64,000 bases of DNA, from the NCBI GenBank assembly GCA_013316825.1, contig WSLY01000011.1, positions 1-64,000 of the forward strand, in the 5' to 3' direction. How positions within the stretch are numbered: the first letter of the stretch is position 1; each line of letters starts with the position of its first letter. Below, one piece after another: positions 51,757 through 59,666 of this stretch. The translations under genes and the position numbers were made by a program. The stretch is from Lachnospiraceae bacterium (lineage in GTDB: Bacteria; Bacillota; Clostridia; Lachnospirales; Lachnospiraceae). The notes beneath the pieces are model-generated. The model had not been told where the DNA came from. It made no database searches and saw nothing but the letters and a program-made list of their open reading frames with translations.

Positions 51757-54123
51757 TTAATCTTCCGAAAGCATCTTTACCGGTTCTATCCGGCGTATTC
51801 TTGCCGCACTGATAAAGCAAGAGGCAACTGCAATCACTAAAATTCCTAAAACCGTGACCCAAAGCCATACAGACGCAATCTGTATCTCGCATTTTTGAAT
51901 ACCAAAACCGGAGAGAAATACCGTGACAAGCCTGCTGATGCACACGCTCCCTATTGCAGCTCCCAAAATGGCTCCTGCCAGTATCACCGGTATATTGACA
52001 AGCAGCGTCTGCATAATAAGCTGCCCCGTCGTAAATCCAAGCGCCTTGTCGATGCCGTAATTCTTCCTTTCTTTTGTAATTTTCGCTTTTACCAAAAGCA
52101 GCTCCACCATAACCACTACTACAATCGTAATACTCACAAAAATAAGGCAAATCAGCTTCATTGCAAAACAAATCGTGAACATAGAATCCTCTGTCAGCTT
52201 TTCCGATTCAGAAATATTCAAATCCGGAAATGCCTCCGTCAGTTTTTGCTGCACATCCGCAAAAGAAATCCCCTCCTTCAGATACACGTAAAGCGTCACG
52301 GACGGCATTTCCCCATTCAGGCGCCGCGCACCCTCGCTGTTCATCATCGCCTTGATTCCGGCATTGTTAAATTTCTGGTCCACACCCGAAACCATATAGT
52401 CTTTACGTTCGCCGATACCCTCCGCGTAAATCATATCGCCTACCCCGACGGAAAGCCTTTCTGCCACTATCGTCGTTACCACAATCTCATTGTCATACAG
52501 TGGAAGCCGTCCCTCCAGCAGCATTTCATTTTTGATATCCTGCGGTGCATTGTATACGTCGCAGGTCAGGCTGATCTGCTCTTCTCTTTCATTATAAAGC
52601 CGAACAGAACAGTTATTGTAATAAAGCACCTTTTCTACCTCCTGCCAGTCCTCTAACAGCCTGCCCACGTCATCAAGATTTTCCCCCGTCACAAAAACAT
52701 CCCCTACTTCAAGACCGCTCATCTGCATGAGTTTATCCTGATTTGCCGCAAAATTCTGATACATGCCAAATCCGATTACCGTCACAAACGCCTGCAATGC
52801 AATAATACAAAATACTGACAGATTTTTTCGTTTCTCTCCCAATATGCTTTTTCCTGCAATGGCAAGGTTTTTCGGCAGCCTGCAGGTATGAAGCGGAAAA
52901 TGGTTTTTCTTAAAATTATGCGTGTGAACGCCGCCCCGCAGCGCGTCAAGCACCGTAACCCGGCCGTATACCCGCCCCGCCCAAAACGTTGTCAGGAAAA
53001 CTACGCCCAAAAGCATAAAAAGAGAAGTACCCGCTGCCGGCAGCGAAATCCCCATTTCCCAGCTAAGCCCCAACAGCATACCTTCCAGACTGCCAACCAG
53101 ACGGCTTCCCAGAACTCCGGCCAAAAGTCCAAGCACGCCGCCCAAAACGGCAATCCCCATCATTTCCAAAAGCAGCGCCGCCCGAAGCTGCACCGATGTA
53201 TATCCTGACGCTTTTAGAATGCCAATATTTTTCAAATTCAACTCCACAAAATCCCGTACGGAAAACCGGATGATAATAACCGCTACCGCCAGAATCAGAA
53301 CAGAAAACAAAAAAATAATACCCATCCCGATATCGGACATAATGGAAACACCATGGCTCATGGCTGTCCAGTTTAATCCCAAATTCATGCCATTTGCCAG
53401 CTCCGGAATTTCCTTCGTCAACAATAACGACACCTCTTCATCAAATCTCCACGCGCTTTCTCCTTTCTTCAAACGCGCCTTGTACTGACGGTAACAATAT
53501 TCTGCAATTGCCGGTTCCTCTTTCAGCATATCCCCCATACATGCATCCGTAATATAACAGCTGTAAATATTAATATTCAGAGGATTGGCAAAAAGCGGAT
53601 CGTCCACAAAGCCTGCCACCGTAAACCGGTACTCCTTCTCGTAGAGCGTCAGATAAATGGCATCACCGATTTCATATCTTCCCCCATATTTTAAATAGCT
53701 TGGCAGCAAAATCGCATCATAAGCGGGATTCTCCACCGCAGGTATCTGTCCAAGACGCCGTGTCTCTTCCATGGGCGCAAACAGAAAACCGTATTCCGCC
53801 GCTTCCATCTCCAAATCTTTCCGATACTTTGCGCCAATCACGTAGAGACAGCCGCCTGCTTCAAATTCCTCCACCTCTTCCAAATCCGTAAGCAGCGTTG
53901 TCAAGCGCTCTTCGCAGTCAATATTTGTCATATAAAACCAGTCCGGCGTATGCATCGCCTCGTATGCTTCCTCAATTACCCTTTCCGTTCCTGTCAGCAC
54001 CGATATGCTGACATACAAAAGCAATGCTGCAAGCGCCGTTAAAAACAGCAGGACAACCGTATCGCCTTTTTTCTTTTTGATATTGTTTTTGGCAATAAAC
54101 CACAGAGAACCCATCACTACCAC
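51757..54123 (-). CDS. FtsX-type ABC transporter permease
   Basis: Large ectodomain, NYGIDKALGFTTGQLIMQTLLVNIPVI and NIGILKASGYTSVQLRAALLLEMMGIAVLGGVLGLLAG repeats. Confidence 0.9.
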   Translation of the reverse strand: MVVMGSLWFIAKNNIKKKKGDTVVLLFLTALAALLLYVSISVLTGTERVIEEAYEAMHTPDWFYMTNIDCEERLTTLLTDLEEVEEFEAGGCLYVIGAKYRKDLEMEAAEYGFLFAPMEETRRLGQIPAVENPAYDAILLPSYLKYGGRYEIGDAIYLTLYEKEYRFTVAGFVDDPLFANPLNINIYSCYITDACMGDMLKEEPAIAEYCYRQYKARLKKGESAWRFDEEVSLLLTKEIPELANGMNLGLNWTAMSHGVSIMSDIGMGIIFLFSVLILAVAVIIIRFSVRDFVELNLKNIGILKASGYTSVQLRAALLLEMMGIAVLGGVLGLLAGVLGSRLVGSLEGMLLGLSWEMGISLPAAGTSLFMLLGVVFLTTFWAGRVYGRVTVLDALRGGVHTHNFKKNHFPLHTCRLPKNLAIAGKSILGEKRKNLSVFCIIALQAFVTVIGFGMYQNFAANQDKLMQMSGLEVGDVFVTGENLDDVGRLLEDWQEVEKVLYYNNCSVRLYNEREEQISLTCDVYNAPQDIKNEMLLEGRLPLYDNEIVVTTIVAERLSVGVGDMIYAEGIGERKDYMVSGVDQKFNNAGIKAMMNSEGARRLNGEMPSVTLYVYLKEGISFADVQQKLTEAFPDLNISESEKLTEDSMFTICFAMKLICLIFVSITIVVVVMVELLLVKAKITKERKNYGIDKALGFTTGQLIMQTLLVNIPVILAGAILGAAIGSVCISRLVTVFLSGFGIQKCEIQIASVWLWVTVLGILVIAVASCFISAARIRRIEPVKMLSED

Positions 54124-54872
54124 CCCATTTCCTCCAAAAACTTTTTCAACCTTTCATGCCTTTCCCCATCGCCGCTCTGATATGCGCCAAGCTGTAATTC
54201 TCCCGTAATTACGCCATCCTTTAAATACAGCACTCTGCTCCCGCGCCGCGCCGCCTTCATATCGTGCGTCACCATCACAATTGTCTGCCCGTTTTCATGA
54301 ATCTTCGTCAAAATATCCAGAAGCCGCCTCGTGTTCTCAGAATTTAGGGCGCCGGTCGGCTCGTCTGCAAAAAGTATCTCCGGTGCATTGATAATACCCC
54401 GCACCATCGCCGCGCGCTGCTGCTCACCGCCGGAAAGCTGCGTCGGAAATTTGTAAAAAGCATTTTCCGAAAGCCCGACTGCAAGAAGCAGCTTCTTCGC
54501 TTCCTCTGCAAGCTCCTTCCTGCCCCGTCCCGACAAAAAACCGCTTACCATAACATTGTCCAGAACACTCATGGTATCGTTTAAATAATTTTGCTGAAAC
54601 ACAAAACCACAGTGCTTTCTCCTGAAAACCGCAAGCTTATCATTTGTATATTTCGATATTTCTTCTCCCCTGTAGGAGATGCTTCCCAGCGTCGGTCTGT
54701 CCATACCCGACAGCGCATACAACAGCGTGCTCTTTCCGGAGCCGGAGTTTCCCATAATAACGGCAAACTCTCCCCTCTCCACCGTCAGATTCAGATTTTT
54801 TAACACATGCTGCTGCACGCTTTCATTTGAAAATGTCTTGCACAAATCCTTAGCCGTAAGTATTGCTTCCAT
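54117..54872 (-). CDS. ABC transporter ATP-binding protein (MacB/LolD-like)
   Basis: MGNSGSGKSTLLYALSGMDRPT, LSGGEQQRAAMVRGI, LFADEPTGALNSENT. Confidence 0.94.
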   Translation of the reverse strand: MEAILTAKDLCKTFSNESVQQHVLKNLNLTVERGEFAVIMGNSGSGKSTLLYALSGMDRPTLGSISYRGEEISKYTNDKLAVFRRKHCGFVFQQNYLNDTMSVLDNVMVSGFLSGRGRKELAEEAKKLLLAVGLSENAFYKFPTQLSGGEQQRAAMVRGIINAPEILFADEPTGALNSENTRRLLDILTKIHENGQTIVMVTHDMKAARRGSRVLYLKDGVITGELQLGAYQSGDGERHERLKKFLEEMGW

Positions 54873-55042
54873 ATCCGCTCCCATCTGCGCTGCTTTTATC
54901 CTGCCAGCCGTAAGGCTTACGGATTTGCGCCTCCCGTATACGGGGCTGCAGCGCACAGGCGCAAATCCTATGGGGAATTCTCCCCAGGCATCTCCATTAT
55001 AAAATGCAGCATTTAAAAAATCTTAAGCCGATTCCTGTTTAT

Positions 55043-55060
55043 TTCTTAACTGATTCTTAA
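55043..55060 (-). promoter_or_regulatory. OmpR-type direct repeat upstream of ABC operon
   Basis: ttcttaa-ctga-ttcttaa, 11-bp phased; minus-strand TATAAT -10 at 54996..55001 downstream. A second similar sequence lies at 59736..59752. Confidence 0.55.
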
Positions 55061-55160
55061 ATAAGGCGGTTTTTTGAGATTTTTCATTCTCCGGCGTATC
55101 TAAAGAAACCCTTTATTTATGGGCTTTTTCCCACATTTTCATTTTTTCTTTCATGCCGCT

Positions 55161-56135
55161 TTAAATTCTACTAGTGACATTACTAGTGACACTTTTCTTT
55201 GCCATATCCTCCAGTGCCACCCGCTCTGTTGAGCTGGTCCATGTTGTACTAAAACGCCCTGCGCCGTTTCCCCTTATACCCCTGCTGTAAATGTTGTTAT
55301 ATTCCGGAAGGAACGAACGTAGCAGCATGGAAGCCCTCGAAAGGCGGAGCCTGCGCAGCGCCTTTTGCTCTACGCTCCTAACCTTTGCCTCACCGACTCC
55401 TGTGCATGCGCCAATTTCCCGATAGGTACGCCTGCTACAATACCTCTGCCGCAGGACAAAACCCTGTTCAGCCGGCAGCCTGTCTACCTGAACCCACAGT
55501 ATACGGGCAAGCTGTTCACGCTGCAGCCGTTCCAGCACATCTATTTCCAAATTATCGGCAGCAGGCAGCAGTTCTCCCAGCTCCCTATTATGGCTGCTGC
55601 CGGCAGCAGGCGCTTCTAGGCTCTCCGCCCTTTCCATGGCGGCAAACCTTTCCAGTTCCCTTACATGGCTTACGGGCACACCCATTCTTTTAGCTGCTTC
55701 CTCCCTTGTAGGCGCCCTGCCGGCACATAGAAGGAATGCATTGAAAAACTCTTTATACCCTATAAGCTCCTTTACCGCATAATCCGGCATGCTGGCGGTA
55801 TTGCCTGCCGCTTGTGCATATCGGGACAGGCGGCGCTTTATCAGGTATCCCGCATAGGTAATGAACTGGCACCCGCGCCCCGAATCGTACCCCTCTACGG
55901 CGTCATACAGGGCAAGAAAGCCTTCCTGTGTTATGATGTAAATGCGTAAAGTGCCTATATCTCCTTTCCCTTCCGGTTGGGCTGCATATAGGTGCGTAGT
56001 GTGTGTTACCGGTTTCCGGTAACCGCCCCGTGGGAAGGTGGTGCTTCTTACGGGGCTTTTTCTTTTGTTCCGGTTCTGCCCTGCGGAAGGTGGTGCTTCC
56101 TGCAGGATGCCTTGTCCTGACTGATTATTTTTCAT
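55161..56135 (-). CDS. sigma-70-family-like protein (regions 2-4), N-terminus uncertain
   Basis: TQEGFLALYDAVEGYDSGRGCQFITYAGYLIKRRLSRYAQ (region 2), EEAAKRMGVPVSHVRELE (region 3), LPAEQGFVLRQRYCSRRTYREIGACTGVGEAKVRSVEQKALRRLR (region 4). Confidence 0.82.
   Translation of the reverse strand: MKNNQSGQGILQEAPPSAGQNRNKRKSPVRSTTFPRGGYRKPVTHTTHLYAAQPEGKGDIGTLRIYIITQEGFLALYDAVEGYDSGRGCQFITYAGYLIKRRLSRYAQAAGNTASMPDYAVKELIGYKEFFNAFLLCAGRAPTREEAAKRMGVPVSHVRELERFAAMERAESLEAPAAGSSHNRELGELLPAADNLEIDVLERLQREQLARILWVQVDRLPAEQGFVLRQRYCSRRTYREIGACTGVGEAKVRSVEQKALRRLRLSRASMLLRSFLPEYNNIYSRGIRGNGAGRFSTTWTSSTERVALEDMAKKSVTSNVTSRI
55170..55196. repeat. left direct repeat / putative att site
   Basis: ACTAGTGACATTACTAGTGACACTTTT; 26/27 identical to 59667..59693. 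Confidence 0.88.
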
Positions 56136-56304
56136 TCGTCATCAGGTACGAATGGACTGTTTACTACTTGCCGTTCCTCTCCTGCCTGCTTTGGCAGCAG
56201 CCTTATGGAATGTGGTGCTTCCAAGTAAGGCGCTTCTCCTTTCCCTTCCGCTTGTGCCGTCATGCACTGCTGCCGCCTGACCCTTTCTGTGCGGCGTCGC
56301 ACTA

Positions 56305-56517
56305 CTATTCGATGATTTCTGTTACGTCCACACCCAGAGCGGCGGCTATCTTTCCCAAAGTGGCAATTTTACAGCCACCTTGCTTCATAATGCGGCGGTA
56401 TGCCGCATAGCTGATACCTGCGGAACTGCAGAGGTCATAAGGATTCATGGATTTTCTTGCCATTGCAAGCTGAACTTTGTCCTGACTGATTTTTAGGTTA
56501 GACATTACTGTTGACAT
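56305..56517 (-). CDS. small XRE/Cro-type HTH protein
   Basis: KVQLAMARKSMNPYDLCSSAGISYAAYRRIMKQGGCKIATLGKIAAALGVDVTEIIE. Confidence 0.85.
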   Translation of the reverse strand: MSTVMSNLKISQDKVQLAMARKSMNPYDLCSSAGISYAAYRRIMKQGGCKIATLGKIAAALGVDVTEIIE

Positions 56518-56545
56518 TTGTTTTCCTCTCTTTCTAAGAAAATTA

Positions 56546-56629
56546 TTGACAGAACAATTTTGTTCTGATATACTTATTTTACAGTACATTTTTGTTCTTG
56601 TCAATACCATTTTAGTACATTTTTGTTCT
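56546..56629. promoter_or_regulatory. divergent promoter region with three 16-bp operator-like sites
   Basis: AGAACAATTTTGTTCT (56551), AGTACATTTTTGTTCT (56583), AGTACATTTTTGTTCT (56614). Plus promoter TTGACA-17-TATACT and minus promoter TTGACA-17-TAAAAT each contain a site in the spacer. Confidence 0.82.
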
Positions 56630-56679
56630 TTATATTTTCGTTTAATTATGCTATGCTACATTTACGGAGGCTTAGCATA

Positions 56680-57090
56680 ATGACAGTTGGTGAAAAAATT
56701 AAAGAACTACGGATACAAAAGGGTATGACACAAAAAGAGCTAGGTAAAAAGTGCGGTTTTGCTGATTCTGCTATAAGGCGTTATGAGTTGGGCAATGCCA
56801 ATCCCAAGCTTGAAACCATTCAAAAGATATCCAATGCTTTAGAAGTTCCCATATGGACACTTTTAGGTATATCAAAGCAGGAAGCCGTACTGGCTTACGA
56901 AAATGATTATTTCAACAAAACCGAATACGAAACTTCTGAATTATCACCAATGATAAAAAACAATATAATTCAAGAAGCCCGATTCAACAAACTAAAGAAC
57001 GCCTACAACTCGTTAAATGATTCAGGACAGCAGGAAGCAATAAAGCGAGTAAAGGAACTAACTGAAATCAGGCGTTACACTGAAAAATAG
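56680..57090 (+). CDS. XRE-family repressor 1
   Basis: MTVGEKIKELRIQKGMTQKELGKKCGFADSAIRRYELGNANPKLETIQKISNALEVP. Confidence 0.93.
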   Translation: MTVGEKIKELRIQKGMTQKELGKKCGFADSAIRRYELGNANPKLETIQKISNALEVPIWTLLGISKQEAVLAYENDYFNKTEYETSELSPMIKNNIIQEARFNKLKNAYNSLNDSGQQEAIKRVKELTEIRRYTEK

Positions 57091-57142
57091 CACCATGACA
57101 ATGTACTGTTGCCATTTGATTACCTTGTTTTCTTTTTTTGTC

Positions 57143-57227
57143 TTGACAGATGAAAAATCATCTGTTACAATATATACTATCAGATGACTTTTTATCTGTC
57201 AAGGTTTTTTTAGATGATTTTTTATCT
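57143..57227 (+). promoter_or_regulatory. promoter with three 16-bp operator-like sites (second family)
   Basis: TTGACA-17-TACAAT; AGATGAAAAATCATCT (57148), AGATGACTTTTTATCT (57182), AGATGATTTTTTATCT (57212). Confidence 0.83.
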
Positions 57228-57274
57228 TCTCTATGTTATAGTGTAGTAAGTAAGTAAGCAACAGGAGGCACACT

Positions 57275-57679
57275 ATGACAGCAGGCGAACGGATAAAAGC
57301 AGCACGAAAAAAAAATAATCTTACGCAAAAAGCACTTGGTGAAAAATGCAATATGCCAGATTCTCAAATAAGGCAATATGAACTTGGTATGGTAACTCCT
57401 AAGCTAGATACCTTACGCCGAATAGCTACCGCCTTAAATATTCCTATTAGTGACTTAATTGGCGATTGGAACGATTATTCTTATGATGAACTTAAAAAAG
57501 ATTCTATGAGAAATACTGTCCAACTTGATGAATTAACCGAATGTATAAGAAAAGGTCGAATAGATACAATAAATAGTTTTCTAGACTTGATGAATGATGA
57601 AGGTCAAAAAAAAGCCGTAGAACAAGTAGAGTTGCTTACCAAAATACCAGAGTTTCAAAAAGAAAATCCATATCAATAA
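57275..57679 (+). CDS. XRE-family repressor 2
   Basis: MTAGERIKAARKKNNLTQKALGEKCNMPDSQIRQYELGMVTPKLDTLRRIATALNIP. Confidence 0.93.
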   Translation: MTAGERIKAARKKNNLTQKALGEKCNMPDSQIRQYELGMVTPKLDTLRRIATALNIPISDLIGDWNDYSYDELKKDSMRNTVQLDELTECIRKGRIDTINSFLDLMNDEGQKKAVEQVELLTKIPEFQKENPYQ

Positions 57680-57781
57680 TTTTGTGACTTTCATTAAACC
57701 ATGACAATATAATATACTTACCAAGGAGCCGGAGGGGCGACACATTCCAGCCACCTACTACATAGAAAGGAGCTGGTGCCG

Positions 57782-57868
57782 GTGATAACATGGATAGACC
57801 TTTTTACATTTATCATCATGCTTTGTGCTGTTATAACCCTTGTCAGAAATGATAAGCATAAAAAATAG
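57782..57868 (+). CDS. type I toxin, putative holin-like/Fst-type peptide, copy 1
   Basis: GTG-start VITWIDLFTFIIMLCAVITLVRNDKHKK (alternative GTG at 57776); hydrophobic single helix plus basic tail; RBS aaaggag; not in ORF track. Confidence 0.82.
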   Translation: MITWIDLFTFIIMLCAVITLVRNDKHKK

Positions 57869-57955
57869 CGCCCTCTCCCTGACAAGGTAGGCGCTATTTT
57901 GTAGTACTGACTTGCCGGGGTGGCTGGGACGAATCCAGCTTCCGGCTCCCTTGTT
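57865..57955 (-). ncRNA. candidate antisense antitoxin RNA 1
   Basis: Minus promoter TTGACT-17-TATAAT at 57962..57990 pointing into the toxin 3' end; shared hairpin aatagcgcc...ggcgctatt. Confidence 0.72.
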
Positions 57956-58085
57956 AAGTATATTATAGGTCACACACCGTCAAAAGTCAAACAAAACCGC
58001 ACCATGACAATATGATATGATTACCAGGGGAGCCGAAGGGGCGATATGCCAGCAGCCGGACGTTTAAGGAAGGGAGCTGGTGCCA

Positions 58086-58175
58086 ATGGTTACATACAGC
58101 GATTTATTCACTTTTGTAATTATGCTTTGCGCGGTTATAACTCTTGTTTTAACTCTAAAGAAACGCAAAAAATAA
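58086..58175 (+). CDS. type I toxin, putative holin-like/Fst-type peptide, copy 2
   Basis: MVTYSDLFTFVIMLCAVITLVLTLKKRKK; RBS ggaag/ggag upstream; not in ORF track. Confidence 0.85.
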   Translation: MVTYSDLFTFVIMLCAVITLVLTLKKRKK

Positions 58176-58258
58176 GCGCCCTCGCTCTGACAAAGTAAGG
58201 CGCTTATTTTTTTAGCTATACTCTGCCGGCGGCTAGGTGTATTCTAGCTTTCGGCTCT
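58173..58258 (-). ncRNA. candidate antisense antitoxin RNA 2
   Basis: Minus promoter TTGACA-17-TATAAT just downstream (complement of attata...tgtcaa near 58270-58300); hairpin aataagcgcc...ggcgctta with T-run. Confidence 0.74.
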
Positions 58259-58462
58259 CTTGTTAAGCATATTATAGCAGTACGGCGGTTTATTGTCAAT
58301 AAAATACTGCGGCTCCCGCGCCAACGGGAACCGCACCGATAGGACTATACAGGCACTTGCAGCCGGTATATATGCCACCTCACAGGCATATTATACCATT
58401 CCTGCACCTGTTTTGTACAGGTGTATTTTTTATACCCTTCTTGCAGATAGGAGCGTGATAGA

Positions 58463-59635
58463 ATGCCACTAACCCAATGCCCCGAGTGTGCCGGCAAAAT
58501 AGGCAGCAGGGCTTTCCTATGCCCGCATTGCGGCTTTCCCCTGCTGCCTGCTGCCAGCAAGTATACAGGCAGGCAGTCAAGGAAGCGCCGCCCCAACGGG
58601 TCCGGTACAGTAGTAAAAATGTCCGGCAGGCGTAAAAACCCGTACCAGGTACGCGTAAATACCCATATCAATGAGGACGGCTACCCTGTTTATGACGTGC
58701 TTGCAAGCTATCCGGACAGGGTAAGCGCAGAGATTGCCCTTGCGGAATACAACAAGGCGCCATATAACCCACAGGACAGAAAGAAGCTGTTCAGCGAGGT
58801 ATTTGCTTCATGGTATCTCTGGAAGTACAAGGAACCCATCACGGCAGCAGGCAAAAAGACCAGCTCCCAATACTGTACCGTGTCAGCATACAGGAAATGC
58901 CCCACCCTCCACAATATGCCCATGTGGGACATACGCGCGGTTGACCTGCAGGCACTTCTTGACAATCAGGAGCTTTCACATGCCATGCTGGAGCATATGC
59001 GGAACCTGTTTAGGCAGATGTACAAATACGCCATACAATTCGAGCTGGTGCCGAAAGACTATTCGCAGTATGTGACGATAAGCAAGGCTGATGATGACGT
59101 GCATGGCGTCCCATTTACGCCTGATGAACTGCGGGCACTATGGGCGCACAGGGAAATCCCATTTGTAGATACCGTCCTGATATACTGCTACTCCGGTTTC
59201 CGGATTAACGAGCTTGCAGGCATGCCGCTTGATGATATCGACCTTATAGGGCGCACCTTCACGGGCGGGCTGAAAAACCGCTACAGCCGTAACAGGACTG
59301 TCCCTATCCATTCCGCCATCTATGACATGGTATGCCGCAGGTATAACCGGCAGTTCCCGAGCCTCATATACCACACAGCAACGGACAGCATAACCGAGCC
59401 GCGCTACAGGGAATACTTTAACAGCGCCCTGCTCTCCTGCGGTATCACTACAGGGCATACGCCCCACGACTGCAGGCACACCTTCAATGTACTGCTTGAC
59501 CGTGCCGGCGTTGAAAGAACCGTCCGCTATAAACTCATGGGGCATAAGGGACAGGACATCAACGAAAATGTATATACACACAAGGATTTAGACCAGCTCA
59601 GGGCAGCAGTCGAAGCGATAAAGGCAGGGGCATAA
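58463..59635 (+). CDS. tyrosine recombinase/integrase with N-terminal zinc ribbon
   Basis: CPECAGKIGSRAFLCPHCGFPL zinc ribbon; catalytic SGFRINELAG, HDCRHTF, LMGHKG, VYTHKDL. Confidence 0.93.
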   Translation: MPLTQCPECAGKIGSRAFLCPHCGFPLLPAASKYTGRQSRKRRPNGSGTVVKMSGRRKNPYQVRVNTHINEDGYPVYDVLASYPDRVSAEIALAEYNKAPYNPQDRKKLFSEVFASWYLWKYKEPITAAGKKTSSQYCTVSAYRKCPTLHNMPMWDIRAVDLQALLDNQELSHAMLEHMRNLFRQMYKYAIQFELVPKDYSQYVTISKADDDVHGVPFTPDELRALWAHREIPFVDTVLIYCYSGFRINELAGMPLDDIDLIGRTFTGGLKNRYSRNRTVPIHSAIYDMVCRRYNRQFPSLIYHTATDSITEPRYREYFNSALLSCGITTGHTPHDCRHTFNVLLDRAGVERTVRYKLMGHKGQDINENVYTHKDLDQLRAAVEAIKAGA

Positions 59636-59666
59636 CGCAGGCTAATGCGCTGTACCCCTGTTTTTT

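Noticed and set aside
57758-57973. 71-aa minus-strand ORF across toxin unit 1
   Set aside because: Overlaps the antisense RNA promoter, hairpin and toxin coding sequence; better explained as part of the type I TA locus.
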